From Sequoia sempervirens (lineage: Eukaryota; Streptophyta; Pinopsida; Cupressales; Cupressaceae): a DNA stretch of 64,000 nucleotides. Of this stretch, positions 23,146 to 35,090 are shown one piece after another. A program made the position numbers and the translations under genes. Position 1 is the first letter of the stretch, and every line of letters starts with the position of its first letter. The stretch spans positions 62,001 to 126,000 of the forward strand of contig VDFB02275540.1 of assembly GCA_007258455.2 (NCBI GenBank), given 5' to 3'. The notes below the pieces were generated by a model. The model saw only the letters and a list, made by a program, of their open reading frames with translations. It made no database searches and was not told the DNA's origin.

Positions 23146-23616
23146 TACAACCCCGCTGGAAAAAAACTCATGCCACATGAGTTGAGGCTGGTACCAACTC
23201 CACCATCCTTCATACATGTTCCTCCGTCTTGCAAACACATTTCTTTGGTTCATATACAATAAACTAGTATTCTGCCCTGCATCTTTTTCCTTATTTGTAT
23301 TTGAACTTGTCTTCATATCTGCTATCAGACCTAATGTCTGTCTTCCTTCAAAACCTGATGATGTCTTTGCTTTTACACCTGCAAACAAACAAGGGTTAGA
23401 ATTTCCCTGCACTTTCTTCTTCTTCACTTCATTCCCATGCTTACAACTGTCCTTATTGCCCCGTTCTTCTTGTCTTTTTCTTACTGCTCCATTAGCATTC
23501 CTTATCATTGTTTTGTCAGACTCCCTATTCACTATACCTGCAAATCTTGTTAGCTTCTCAACCTTGTTCTCAATTGTAGGACATGCAATAGTCCCTACCA
23601 AAACATTCTTAAGCAA
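23089..23616 (-). pseudogene. Post-protease 3' segment of the gag-protease element
   Basis: An ORF in a different frame that continues beyond the protease frame. It is Lys/Asn-rich and ends in a Trp-rich segment (NMYEGWWSWYQPQLMWHEFF) just before the polypurine-like CCAGCGGGGTTGTA and the 3' LTR at 23145. No polymerase motif is present. It could be the junction left after loss of the RT-integrase region or a separate small domain. Confidence 0.45.
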
Positions 23617-24302
23617 ATTCCCTGTAACACCTTCTTTACCCCTGTATCAACCTTTATACCTGCTGTCCCAACATTCTCAGTCTTTGAAGCAACATCAGAT
23701 TTTGTGTCTTCCTTCACAACATTTATCAATTCTTTCTTTCCACACATTATTACTTTTGCTTTACCCTTCTCATCTTCCACTAAAGGAGTTAAAACAAACC
23801 TGCACCCATCTTTCACTATTGTGTAAGTGTTCTCTCTGCCATCATACAAGGCTCGCCTATCATACTGCCAAGGTCTACCTAGGAGTAGGTGACAACAATC
23901 CATAGGAAGAATATCACAAACAACACTATCCTTGTAACCTCCAATCTGGAAATCTACCACAAGCTTTTCATTTACAAACAAAGATTGTCCATCACTTAAC
24001 CATGAAACTTTATAAGGCAATTCATGAGGTATTTTTTTCAAATTTAACTTATTCACCATCTCAGTAGACACCATGTTTTCAGTTGATCCAGAATCAATTA
24101 CAATCTTGCATACCTTGTTTTTGCACTTGCATTTAGTTTTGAAGAGGCTCTTTGTTTGCAAAGGTTCTACCTCTTTGGCTGCCTTCAACACTGTCTTCCT
24201 CATCATCAGCATCTCCTCTGTTTCAGGAGCAGCTCTTAGACTTGCAGAATTTGTGCTTTCACAACACTCTTCTTGAACCAATTGTGCTCTCCTATCAATC
24301 AT
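23595..24302 (-). pseudogene. Retroviral-type aspartic protease (retropepsin) domain
   Basis: The frame contains CKIVIDSGSTENMVSTEMV (catalytic DSGS motif near residue 67) and, about 60 residues later, CHLLLGRPWQYDR, the paired hydrophobic-Gly motif of Ty3/gypsy proteases. It is in frame with the zinc-knuckle segment upstream but separated from it by a TAG at about 24345. Downstream the frame ends at 23595 with no RT. Confidence 0.85.
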
Positions 24303-24344
24303 TTTTTCACCACTTGATGAACTACCAACCCTTTCAGGACATTT

Positions 24345-25330
24345 CTAAGATGGATGACCATATTCATTGCATGTATAACATCTCCCTGCAAAATCATTAG
24401 AACTTCTACCAGCACTAAACCTTCCTCTACCCCTAAAACCTCCTCTAGTATCAACACCTTGCTCTTTACCTTTATTTACTCCTTGTTCTTCCAATGGCTG
24501 CTTTGGTGTAGGGATTGCTCCTCTCCCTCTTGCACTAGTAGCTCCTCTTCCTCTAACTGATTTTTCTTGCCTTCTTTTAAGCTTTTCCTCCACCCTGATT
24601 GCTAATTGAAAACATTCTTCCATAGACTTTGGGTTAGCAACAAGAAGTTCATCTTGTATATTAAATCTCAAACCACCTAGTTACCTAGCCACCTTTTCAG
24701 CCTCGTCCTCATCCCTTCTTGACCTTATGCTTAACTTATAAAATTCATCAGTGTATGACTTGACATCAAGATCCTTTTGTTTCAAACGTTGCAGCTTCTT
24801 ATACAATTGAACTTCATAATCCTTTCGAAGAAACTTACCTTTCAGTTTTTGTACCATTTTGTCCCACGAAGTAATCCTTGATTTGCCTTGTTTTCTCCTC
24901 TCTGCTTGCTCATAGTCCCACCATAGAAGAGCATGACCTTTGAGTTTTTTTTTTGCCACTTTCACCATCTGCTCATCTGAATGTCTTCACTTTCAAAGTA
25001 ATTATCCATAGCAGCAATCCAATCAAACAATTCCTCTTCATTTAAATTACCACCATACATAGGAAGTTCAACTTTTACCTTATGAGAAACACTTTTCACT
25101 GCTTTAAGCATCTTCACCATCCTCTGATCTTCAGGGTCTAGTTCCTCATCAACATCCTCATATTCTTCATCATCTTCCTCTATTTGACTTTCTTCATTCT
25201 CATCTCTCATTTTCTTTGTCTCCAAGGCAGCAAGTCTTTCCAACACAGCATTGTGTGACTTCAGAAGCTTAGCATGCTTCTCTTTCAGATCTTGCAACTC
25301 CCTAGCAACACCAACACCTTTCGGAGGCAT
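24345..25330 (-). pseudogene. Gag polyprotein with CCHC zinc knuckle
   Basis: The ATG at 25330 opens MPPKGVGVARELQDLKEKHA, followed by an acidic segment. After a frameshift near 24962-24968 comes the retrotransposon gag core (KLKGHALLWWDYEQAERRKQ, then a KSYTDEFYKL-type motif). A stop at about 24680 interrupts RY|LGGLR. An RG-rich linker follows, then the zinc knuckle CYTCNEYGHPS, broken by TAG before KC. Three lesions make it non-functional as written. The order gag then protease is normal for Ty3/gypsy. Confidence 0.88.
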
Positions 25331-25398
25331 CTTCTCAAACTTGTCTTCTCACCCATCTTCAAACTTGTAAAATGCAATCAAAGAGACCTTGTCCCTGA

Positions 25399-25410
25399 GC
25401 TTTGATACCA
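25399..25410 (-). other. Primer-binding site of the gag-protease element
   Basis: The minus strand reads TGGTATCAAAGC, close to the initiator-tRNA-Met complement TGGTATCAGAGC, three bases inside the 5' LTR end (25414). Confidence 0.75.
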
Positions 25411-25413
25411 ATT

Positions 25414-26711
25414 TGACGCAATATAGGGGGTGTTAATACTTATTCCAACACAAAATGATTAGTCTCCAACAAAAACCTTGCCTTTGATCATAATAACACT
25501 CAACTTTCCCAACACACCCAACAAAAAGGCTTCTAGCCCTCAAAATTCAACAAATGGAGATATCCTTTTGAAAAGGCCGTACAATGGCCAACCAAACATC
25601 AAATTTGACTTGTTATAGATCCCAAAACATTTCCCTAAAAGATCTCAATAGGTTTCTTTGTACCAACATGGAGAAACAACAAACTACCCTTGCAAAAGGC
25701 CTACTCAATTAGCCCAATTTAACAAAGGAGGTCCCTCCCGTTCACCTGTTCTTCACACAAACTCATCAAACAGTCATTAGTTATGTTCCAAAACATCAAA
25801 TTTCATAATTTGTTTGCAGTTCCAAGGCTTCCTCAACACTGATCTAACAAACCCTCAATCTCCATGCAAATACCTAGGGTTCTATTGAAAGTCATATCTC
25901 CAGGGCTTGCTTGATCAAACCAATGCTTCAAACACCCCACATATAGCCTGCACACACTCAATAATCCCTTACAAAGACCATACTCTTAACATTTCTTCAA
26001 AACCTTCATCTTACAACTCAATTTCACATAAAAATGGCTCTGCCCAGCCCTAGGGCATCACTCCAAAGCCACCAAAACATTTCTTTTATTCTCCTAACAC
26101 CTATGAACATCTAAAACCTCAAAACTGACCCTTACTGGTTTTGCACAGGCAGTATCAAGAAACTGAGGAAATCTTCCTCTAAAATTATTAAAGGACTCTC
26201 AAAATTGAAGGAAATGCAAGGTATGACATGTCACCACAAATTACCACAAGTTTCAGATCATAAAGTGCCTGTACGGGTTTGTACACAGTAAGGAAAGAGC
26301 AAAAACATAGAAAATCTGCTAAAGTCGTTTGGATTTTTATTGGAATTCACTTCAAAGAGATCAACAACCTTCATTCGAGCCTCTTGAGGCCTTTAAATAC
26401 ATTTCCAATCCAAAACCAACCTCCTCAATGTACCTAACAAACTTTTAAACTTCTTTGTCTCTTCATATTCCCACAATGTTGCAATTTTGACAATTTTGCA
26501 TTGACAACTTAACATCTTTTTGCAATTTTTTTTGACATATGAACTCCAATAACTCCTAGACACCTAAATACATAGCAAAGGGTCTTTTAGACCTTATTAA
26601 ACATAAACAAAACTTTATTGCTCCCTATACTAACCTAGACTCACTCAAATTCACCTAGTTACATTTCACCACATCAAATTTTGTGTGAAGGGTTTAAGTG
26701 CTCCTGCACCA
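25414..26711 (-). repeat. 5' LTR of the gag-protease element
   Basis: A 1298-bp uninterrupted LTR that pairs with 19893-23145. It carries the empty site for the solo LTR insertion at 26412-26416. Confidence 0.88.
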
Positions 26712-28299
26712 GCTCCACTGATAACAAATTGATCATAAACTACTGCAAGTACATGATATACAACAGATAATCATTAAACAAAATTTCTTTGCTTCAACAT
26801 AAAATCAGTTTTTCATCTATATTAAATTCAATCTGACCTGTAACCTGCAACTCATAGCCACTAACTCTTTAATCATCTGGAACAACTCTTCCTACGAGTA
26901 CGACTCTTCTTCCTCCTGTACAAAAGCATTAACTTAAGGTACGATAGCTTCAAATCTCTTTGGTACGGTGACTAAGGAACATATTTAGCTATCCTAATTT
27001 GGTTGCGTCTCAGAATTGACCACACGTCTGGGTTTGACATCAATAAATGGCATGAAGTTTCGAACAAGGAATTCCTTGCTATGCAGCCTCCAACAAATCA
27101 TTCCATACGACACTTTCAAATTATTCGCTAAATTGTGTACGGACTAGTACGAAAGTGTAGTATTAGTTCCGTCTCCTATTCCTTGCTCACACCCTCTTTA
27201 TTCCCTCCATTCGAATTGAACTTATTTAAAAGAGTTGGAAATTAAATTGTTAATTTAATAAGCTTGCCGCCTTTTGAAAGAGCACTTGTATGACCCTTTA
27301 TAAATGCTCTACTAAAAGGTACAAAATTGAATACCATTATACTACACGAAATAATTTAATTAGACCATGTTGCTACTTTGACTTCAGCTTCAACACACGC
27401 CACCCTTACAAAGACCATTGCTAGAGCAGTCAAATTTTTTTGAATCATATCGCTCTCTCTTCGTATGGTCCATTTAGCTTAAACTATAGAACCTTTTTTG
27501 AAGGCAACTTCATTTATTGATGTACGGCCCACACAACAATAGCTTTTTATTTTGTTGGAAAATAATATTTGTTCATCTAACTGCAACTCGACACCCAAAC
27601 TGGAAACTTAAAATTTCCTGCATTAAGTACGTTTCCTGGTGCCAACGATCAACTCCGCAATTTTTTCTTTCTGGGCAAGACTTGACAAAATTGAATTAAC
27701 CCTTAGATCAATTTGTAAAACCAAACAATTAATAACCTACATAATTTATGTGTGAAACCACTTGCTACAAGCTAGGAAAGATCTTCCATTTCCGTAGTCG
27801 ATGTCCCTTGTGAAGGATTTCTTCCTCACAAAGCTTATTTGGTGAACTTTGTTCAACCGACAATTACCTGTTCTCTAAATTCTCCAGCCTCCTTCAAAAA
27901 TAAACTCCAAAATACTTTTATTCTTTCTTCCATAACTCCTCACCACATTTCTTAAAAGTCCAATATTTAAAATAAGCTTTATTTTCGAAAAATGACATTA
28001 TTTAACTTTTTCGGCACTTTAATCACTTTAAACTCTCTTTAAAAATAATTAATTTAAGTTGCCTTTTAATTTATGTTTCTTCGACAACCTATAAATTTAT
28101 AATTAATTATTTAACTATTAAATATTTCTCGAATGGCCAACTAAAAATGCTGAAAATACAGAAATCATTCGAAGATGACATCTGAGGGTGCAAAAAAAAA
28201 CAGAGCTCATCAAGAACAACAAACATCCCCTTTGGAGGTCACTGAGAAAGACGAAGCTAATTACGATGTTGAAATGACTGAAAAATGGGACATTATACA
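26712..28299 (-). mobile_element. Possible decayed antisense LTR (family C-like)
   Basis: On the minus strand the right end reads TGTATAATGTCCCATTTTT (near 28299), a variant of the TGTAATGTCCC LTR start. It is followed by AT-rich sequence with TTAAATAATTAATT words like those at the start of the LTR at 38184. The other end and a target duplication were not found. No coding sequence was seen. Confidence 0.35.
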
Positions 28300-28559
28300 A
28301 TGTGTGTTCAAAACCTTGAGAGTTAAATTGTATATATTGTAAAAAGTTAGAGTCTTGTCCTTTGGTTCTACGGTTTTTGTTTTATTGTTTTTTACAAGGA
28401 CCTTCCCCATCTAATTGAAAGAAACGGTTTTATCTTACATGCTATTCCATTTTGTGTTTCACCAAAAGGTGTAAATTAAAATGCTAACAGCTTGGAGGAG
28501 CCAAAATTTTCAACAACATTGATTCAAAATCCGGCAAACATAAATTCCCTATTGAGTAG

Positions 28560-29240
28560 ATATTTGGAAATTGCCTTCAAGCCTAAGGAGGGCTTGTTTG
28601 AGTGGTTGGTGATGCCCTTTTGTTTGAAATTTTGGCCAATGCACCAACTGCATTCATGTGGATGATGAATGATGTACTTAGGTCCTTAACATATTGTTTT
28701 GTGGTTGTCTACTTGAATGACATTCTTATCTTCAGCAAGACAAGGGAAGAACATGTTGAACATGGTCAATGGATTCCTTCCATATTGTGTTGGCATAAGA
28801 TTTATGCCAATATAATGCTCTTTTGGCATGGAGTGGATCCAATACCTCAGTCACATTGTTGGCAAGGATAGTGTACATGTCGACCTAGAGAAGATCTAGG
28901 TCCTCAAAATTGGTCGGCCCTTAAGATTGTCATAGAACTCAAGATTTTCTTGGGTTTTGCTATCTTCTATTGGAGGTTTATGTTTAGATTCTCTCACATT
29001 GCAGGACCTCTACATTAGGCAACAAAAAACAGGGGCAAAGCAAAGCTCATATGGACAAAGGAACAACGATGGATGTTAATAGAATTGAAATACAGTCTGT
29101 GTTTGAGATTAATCCTTGTTCTACCTGATCTCCAACAATCATTTGAAATGAAAATAAATGCTTTAGAGTATGCACTTGGAGTAGTCCTCACTTAGCATGG
29201 CCATCTAGTTGCCTACCACATTGAGATATTTTTGACATAG
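28560..29240 (+). pseudogene. Ty3/gypsy reverse transcriptase / RNase H remnant
   Basis: A piece of the RT palm is readable: NAPTAFMWMMNDVLR followed by CFVVVYLNDILIFSKTREEH (about 28690-28745). The catalytic YLDD motif is altered to YLND. Further on, in shifting frames, come IGGLCLDSL- and LPDLQQSFEMKINALEYALG-like stretches (about 28950-29200) corresponding to the connection and RNase H start. Several frameshifts and stops are present. No LTRs can be paired with it. Confidence 0.75.
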
Positions 29241-29943
29241 TGTGAAATTAATTTGGGAAAGAGAGAAAGAAAGAATGAAAAAGCTATAATAAATTTTAAT
29301 GTCTACAAATGAACAAGAATAGGTTAAAGGGATTGAAATGTACATCTGTTACATTAGCCTAGTGCTAGGGCAAAAAGGGCCCTAGAGTCAAACTACACAC
29401 AAATGGCAAAGAAAAATGAAGAAAAAAATTGGGGGTAAACTTAAAATGCTAACACTGAAACAAGTATAAATAGACCTGCAACGGGAGGAACCTCACATAA
29501 TTGTGGGAGTAGAAGACAATCAAGCTAGGAAAGAAGCAAAAATTGTTAGATGTTTACACTTCGGAATACATTGGAAGAGCTAATGACATTAACATCAATC
29601 ATTTTTGGAGTAACAATGCTGAATCTAAGAATGCTCATTGGGAGAGTCCAAGGCTAAAAGTGCTGAGTTGGACAATCCTAGGAGGTAGTCGATTTCAAAA
29701 TCATTACCTTGGGGTAGTAGACATGTGAGAGAGGGACATACCTTGTAGGTTATCGTTGGATCAATACCTTGTATTGGAACATAATTGAATGGCGATCCTA
29801 GATTCCTGTGCAGTTTAGTCTTTAGAGATTTTCAGCTTGAATGGTTTGTTGCGTGATAATCATATACATTTTATATTCAGTTACTTCTTTGAACAGGAGG
29901 TGTTGGTTGGGGATGCCTATCACTCAACATTCCAAGAGAGAAT
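29241..29943. other. Non-coding sequence, nothing recognised
   Basis: Between the RT remnant and a solo LTR. Short ORFs have no recognisable content. Confidence 0.3.
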
Positions 29944-31974
29944 TGTAATGTCCCTGTTTTTAGCACTTCACTTTTCAGTGATTGGTAGCCTATCCCCAGT
30001 GTGCTGTCGGCTAGTCAGTGGCAGAATTAGGGTTTCCGGCTGCTTGGTGGGTTCTCTTGATGATTCAGGGTTTTGCTTGTTGGAGTTTGGTTGTTTGGAT
30101 TCTGGATTCCTTTTGGGTTTTCAGAGAGCTTCGCAGAGGTATGAATTGCAACTGTGTCGGGCAACCTTTTCGGACTTACTATTTTTAGTAAGTTACGATG
30201 GCTACATCCTAGAGTTTGGGATTTTGGATTGCGGATTCTTTCTGGGTTTTCAAAAAGCTTCGCATTGGTATTGCATGCACTTTGATCTGGGCAACTTTCT
30301 GGAATTTACTATTTTTAGTAAATTCTATTTCTGGCAGTGGTCCTGTTGGTTTCGGCACGGATGGCTCTCATCTTTAGTCAGCTCAGTTGGTTTGATCAAT
30401 TTTGGCCTTGGGATGCATTTTGGAGAGATAAGTTCATTTTATTTAAATAATATTATGTTAATGTTATATTTTAATGTTGACTCCCCCCTTGGCCTAGCTA
30501 CATCACTTCAAGTTGTTCTTAAAAGGTGTTCTTCAAGGGTGGGCGCTTCATGGAAGGAAATTTATTATTATTCAAAGGTCTATTTCATGCTTGAGTTGGA
30601 CGCCTTCTTTGAGGAGGGAATTAATTTAAAATTAAAGTCAAATATTGCTTGGAAAATGGGACGCCATCTTTGGAGGGAAAGGAGTTATTTCAAATTTGGA
30701 AAGTTAGGGTTTCTAGAAGCTTCTGGAGAGTCTTCACAAAGTTATAAAAGGAGGTCTTGGGTCCTCATTTGGATTATCTGATATCTTGAGTAATGTTATG
30801 TTGCCGAATTGGTTGCTGGACTGTTTCGAGGAATGAATGCCTCCTAGCGTTGGCTCGACTTCGTGCTTGAGAGATAGCACCTAGTGGAGAAGTTTGCTTG
30901 TGTTGAGTGGATTCTGTAGTGAGGTTTGCATTGTAGTGTTGTTTTGTCAATTTGGAGATTAGTTATTTGCATTTCATGCCATTTTCTGGAGTTGCTGATA
31001 TCATAGCAGTTTGTAGTTTTTCATTCATAACTTTGAAAATAAAAATAACTTCATTCTGGGTATTGCACAAATCTATTCTCCATGGCAGGGCGCCCCTTTG
31101 AGATCATTTGCAGATTTTATTTTGATAAACTTGATTTTTAAGAAGCAAATCGCCCCTTCTAGCTTGGCCGCCCCTTTTCAGTGCATTGGAAAGTGTGTTT
31201 AAAAAATTACAAGGGTTTAAGTGTAGTTTCATGATTGCATCTTGGTCGCCTCATTCATAGAAGTTCATTGCAATAGGTTTGGGATCATTTGGGTGAGAAA
31301 TGAGAGAGTTATGAGCATTTTAGTAGGGTTCTGTGTTGCTGGTTTAGCATTTCAAGTTGCTGGTCTGTTATATCAGTCTTGAGTAATTTGCATTTCGGTG
31401 AAGAGTTTGTGTCTGGAAGGTCATAATTAACCTTGGAATGATCATATCTATTACTGCAGCAGTGGAGAGCTTCTAATCTTGTTCATTGTAGGTATCTTTT
31501 GATATTTTGTAAGCTGAACAGTAGTATTGTCAGCATTCTCTCTTCTGTTCTTTACTTTACTGTATTTCCCACTGGATAAGTGGAAGAGGCTGGCTTGCCG
31601 CCTATTTACTTTCTGTACTTGTTCTCTTTAGTTTTGTAATACCCACTGGATAAGTGGAAGAGGTTGGCGTGCCGCCTACTTTTCATTTTGAAGTTGCATT
31701 GTATTTCTTTATATCTCCGCCATATGGTCGCCTCATTTCCATCTTGGATTTGGGTAGCACATACTTGGTGTCGAATACTTTCAGTTGCAGTTCTGATTTA
31801 ATGTACTGACGATCCTCTTGCCATATGACAGCCTCTTTCTTGTTGAGATTGAGTGCGCATTCTTGGCAAAGAGTTATATTGTAACTGCTGGTTTGATTTA
31901 TCTAACCCTAACGGGTGCTTTCTGCATCGTTGTGTTCTTGGCAAAAATTGAAAAAATTGGTTCGGTTCATTACA
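29944..31974 (+). mobile_element. Solo LTR (family B), TSD AGAAT
   Basis: A 2031-bp LTR from TGTAATGTCCCTG to GGTTCGGTTCATTACA, with a perfect 5-bp target duplication AGAAT (29939-29943 and 31975-31979). It is related to 20991-22845: same termini, a shared AATTTACTATTTTTAGTAAATT hairpin, and GGCTTGCCGCCTATTTA. TATA box TATAAAAG at 30743-30750. A 314-codon ORF inside it is LTR sequence, not a gene. Confidence 0.93.
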
Positions 31975-32196
31975 AGAATTCACATTATTTGCTTGATTAG
32001 TGGTTGAATTGCCTTCTTCAAAGGCTATTTTTTCCTGATTGCTTGACCTCAGTATCCTCAGTGTTTGAATGTGCTGATATTGATATACTAACAAAAAATT
32101 GTGACTATCCTATTTGAAATGACATAATCTGGTTTTTTGTGTATATCTATTTAATATTATTAAGATTACAACTTTGTTTTGATCTGTGTGCTGAAG

Positions 32197-32296
32197 GGTA
32201 ACAGAATATCATGTGGATGGATTCCGATTTGATCTTGCAAGTGTACTGTGTCGTGGAACTGATGGCAATCCCCTCAGTGCTCCTCCTGTTGTTAAG
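32197..32296 (+). CDS. ISA3: Isoamylase 3 exon B (catalytic nucleophile region)
   Basis: A 100-bp exon between acceptor TGAAG|G and donor GTTAAG|GTGAAT. It encodes [20 protein letters not shown] and then a [13 protein letters not shown] segment. [10 protein letters not shown] is GH13 conserved region II; its final Asp (the D before LAS) is the catalytic nucleophile. The LCRGTDG...APP context is typical of ISA3. Entry is phase 2 (completing Trp from exon A) and exit phase 0. Intact reading frame and canonical splice sites argue for a working exon despite the surrounding repeats. Confidence 0.92.
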
Positions 32297-32442
32297 GTGA
32301 ATATTCTTACATCCTTCTCGTTTGAAAACTGTTTTAGGTAGCTGGTTTATACTGAGGAGCAAACTAATTTTTGCTTTCTACTAATTGTAGAGTATATCTA
32401 TGTTGATATAAGCATATGGAAGAGAATTATTTCATCGCCTTT

Positions 32443-32712
32443 ATTTACTACAGGAGTATAAGGGTATTGCAATTAATCAGATGCAGTCTGCAATTTTATT
32501 TGCATTTTCCATTTATTCTTCTTGAAGATTTAGCCCTTATATTCGTTAATTGTGTTTTTTCTGTAAAAAGGAATTTTCATTGTGTATATTTACTACAGTA
32601 GTATAAAGGGTATTGCAATTTAGTGGACACAGTCTGCAATTTTATTTGCATTTTCTATTTATTCTTCTTGAAGATTTAGCCTTCATATTCTTAAATGGTG
32701 TTTTTTGATTAT
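32443..32712. repeat. 145-bp tandem duplication
   Basis: The sequence starting ATTTACTACAG(G/T)AGTATA at 32443 is repeated from 32588. Both copies share GTCTGCAATTTTATTTGCAT and TTTATTCTTCTTGAAGATTT. The copies differ by scattered substitutions. It lies just inside the ISA3 intron. Confidence 0.75.
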
Positions 32713-34017
32713 GTATCTTGCACTTTCCAAATTTACATTATAAAAACCTCTTTAAATTATGCCGGCCTCTCCTTTATCATCATACTGTAATGCTCTTAAT
32801 TTTTCATTGACCTTGTAATAAGATGGCCCTTTACATGGAGTTGTTGCGGTTATTGATTCATTCATTTTCTTACACTGGATTAGATTATGTGGATTCGAGA
32901 ATGTTTTGCCTTCTATCTTTGCATGCATGTTAAAAAGATCACACTTCTTGTTCCTCATGCCTTGAAAGGAAATATTTTAAGTAGAAAATCTGTTCTCTTT
33001 GGAAGTGTTTTAACTCTTTGTAAATGGACATTTTGAAAGTTTGTGATGCAGACTATTGAGTTGCCAATTATGATATCTCTGTGTGTACTTGTTGATTATT
33101 CAGTGATGATCAAAATTTTTGTTTAGGATTACTTACAGAACTACAATCACAAAAAAGTTGCAATGGTATTTATTTTCGATTTCTAGTTTTAATTTGTTAC
33201 TCTCGTTAGGTAACCTTTGTCTTAGATGTGACAATTGAGGGGTATCATTTTCATCAATTTCTACCAAAACTTGCTCCTTTTCTTGTCTATTGGGATATGC
33301 CACACATGGCTGGTTGGGAAATCAACACTAATAGTTCAGTTGGGAAATCAGCTATGCTTCATGGGAATTGCCATGGATTGGAATGCTAGCCTTTTCTCTT
33401 GCCACATGTTGAGTGTTTAAAGAAAGCAATGGATGTTGGACCAAACTATTGAAGCAAGCAATGACACTATAATCCTAGAGCTAGTTTAGATGAATTGAGA
33501 TGTTATGTATAGAATTTGGGCAAGAGGGGGAAATGTAGGGTGTAGATTAGATTCTATAGTGACATGAATTTGAGATTAGATTTTTGAACCATCAGATTCA
33601 TTTCTTTTCTCCACGGTTTTGTAGAAATCATAGTGATAACTAGATAGAGTTACTAAGCCCCAACACTTCTTTTGGACAATTAAATTAGTGAGTTATTGAC
33701 TTGAGCTTGCCAGTACACCTTAAATGAGTCATAATATTAACTAGATGAAACAGTTGAAGCCAAAGCGGTTTTGTAGTCAATTTGCATCTCCCAAACATGG
33801 TTTGATTTCACTCACCGCTTTGCATTGATTTTACTTATTTCACCAAACCCAACCATAGCTAGTGTCAAATAAGTTGCCTTTATGAATATACCATAAGTTA
33901 CTTTTAGGACAACTTAAGCTAACTTATTAAGTTATTTCCCTTGTATCACCCCAATAGCCTACAAAAAATAAAATAATAAGCTAAGGGTCTCTCGATGATC
34001 TATGCTTGGAAAGGGGA
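32713..34017. other. Intronic sequence without recognisable features
   Basis: No exon, transposon terminus or repeat pair was recognised. Confidence 0.3.
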
Positions 34018-34370
34018 TATGACAAAAAATTTGAGCTTGATGTTGGATGACATTATCTTGGAGGTGGGCATTTATAATGTGTTGCAAGTTGTCATTGACA
34101 ATGCAACAACATATGTGGTAGTTTCAAAATAGACATCCATCACTCTTTTGGACCCTTTGTGCAACCCATTGCCTTGACCTTTTATTTGGAGACATAGGAA
34201 AAATTGATAGGGTGAGACTAGTTGTATAAGGTGCAAGGAGCATTATAGAATATATTTATAATCATCTTTAAATTGTCAACTTGATGAGATGTCACAAGAG
34301 AAAATATCTTGTGTGAGTAAGTATCACAAGGTTTGTAACTAACTTTTTAATGTTCCAAAACATTTATAGT
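34018..34370 (+). pseudogene. Old hAT transposase pseudogene, piece 1 of 3
   Basis: The frame reads LDDIILEVGIYNVLQVVIDN followed by ATTYVV, the DUF659 core of plant hAT transposases (QVVTDNA...). After stops and frameshifts come WTPC-like and IEYIYNH-like stretches and LMFQNIYS. The reading breaks at 34370 where a younger hAT element is inserted, and resumes at 37735 in the same frame. The true start was not found. Confidence 0.7.
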
Positions 34371-34919
34371 CTAGGTTACCGGATTCGTACCCACAGGCCT
34401 CGAACCCGGTTCGGGTGCGAAGCGTGGGTACGTGCTGGGCACGCACCCTGTGCGTACCTAGCAAGTATCTTGCCCATGGGTACGCGGACCCGGGGGTACC
34501 AGCCGCATACCCGAGCGAACCCTTGAGAACCCACGGGCCAGCACTTAAAAAGTGGGCCCAAAAGTGAAAAAAAAAACAATTTTTTAATTTCTATTTTGCC
34601 TCTAAACCCTAAAAGGACCCAATATGAGGCCTTTCAACACTAAAACATTTCATTTTTACCTCTCATTTTGCTCTCTCCATATTTTCTGTCCATCTTAGCA
34701 TTTTGAAGGGAGGTGATTGCATTTGAAGGAGATCGATTGTGGAGTGGCAAATAGCTTCTACAAAGGAGATTTAAGTGTTCAAGGTATGCATTTAAACCCT
34801 ATTCTTCAATCTTTTGATGAATTTTTTTAAGTTTCTTAGTTTTTGATGAATTTTTTCAAGTTTGTGAATAAGTTTTTCAAATATATATTTTTTTTTCATT
34901 TTTTTTAGAGATTGCAACA

Positions 34920-35090
34920 ATGGCCAGTAGTCAAAGTTCAGTGGGTGGGGATGGAAGCCAAAAGTTCAAAATTGATAAAGGATCTCCTTTATGGAGACAT
35001 ACCACACGAATTTCACAAATTCCTGGAGGTGGGGGGTTTGTTTGGAAGTGTAATTTTTGCAATGTATAATATAATAGCTCCTACTACTGA
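34920..35090 (+). pseudogene. hAT transposase exon 1 with BED zinc finger, two stops
   Basis: The ATG at 34920 opens MASSQSSVGGDGSQKF and leads to GGGFVWKCNFCNV, the first half of a BED zinc finger. The same frame then meets TAA at 35067-35069 and TGA at 35088-35090 before continuing as VKLHFMGPSGKGINMC, the second half. Both stops fit single C-to-T changes of CAA and CGA codons, though the ancestral codons are inferred. A GT...AG of 28 bp spans them but is far too short for a plant intron. As written, the N-terminal DNA-binding domain is interrupted. Confidence 0.65.

Larger units (their letters stand above)
19893..26711 (-). mobile_element. Ty3/gypsy-type LTR element, gag-protease only, minus strand
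   Basis: Two long direct repeats flank a 2.3-kb interior: the left LTR at 19893-23145 (interrupted by a solo LTR) and the right LTR at 25414-26711. On the minus strand the LTRs start TGGTGCAGGAGC and end TTG(C/A)(G/T)TCA. A TGGTATCAAAGC primer-binding site follows the 5' LTR (25399-25410). The interior encodes gag and an aspartic protease but no RT, RNase H or integrase, so the element is non-autonomous or deleted. Flanking 5-mers GTTCT (19888-19892) and GCTCC (26712-26716) match at 3 of 5 with two T/C differences, so the target duplication is uncertain. Confidence 0.85.
17378..32196 (+). other. ISA3 intron, 14,819 bp, filled with mobile elements
   Basis: Bounded by GT (17378) and AG (32196), joining a split Trp codon (TG|G) between NHPVVMELILDSLRH and [12 protein letters not shown]. 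It contains an unidentified gene fragment, a gag-protease LTR element with a nested solo LTR, an RT remnant and a further solo LTR, described separately. Confidence 0.8.

Noticed and set aside
29837..30781. 314-codon ORF
   Set aside because: Lies almost wholly inside the solo LTR 29944-31974; the peptide has no recognisable domain and reflects LTR repeats.
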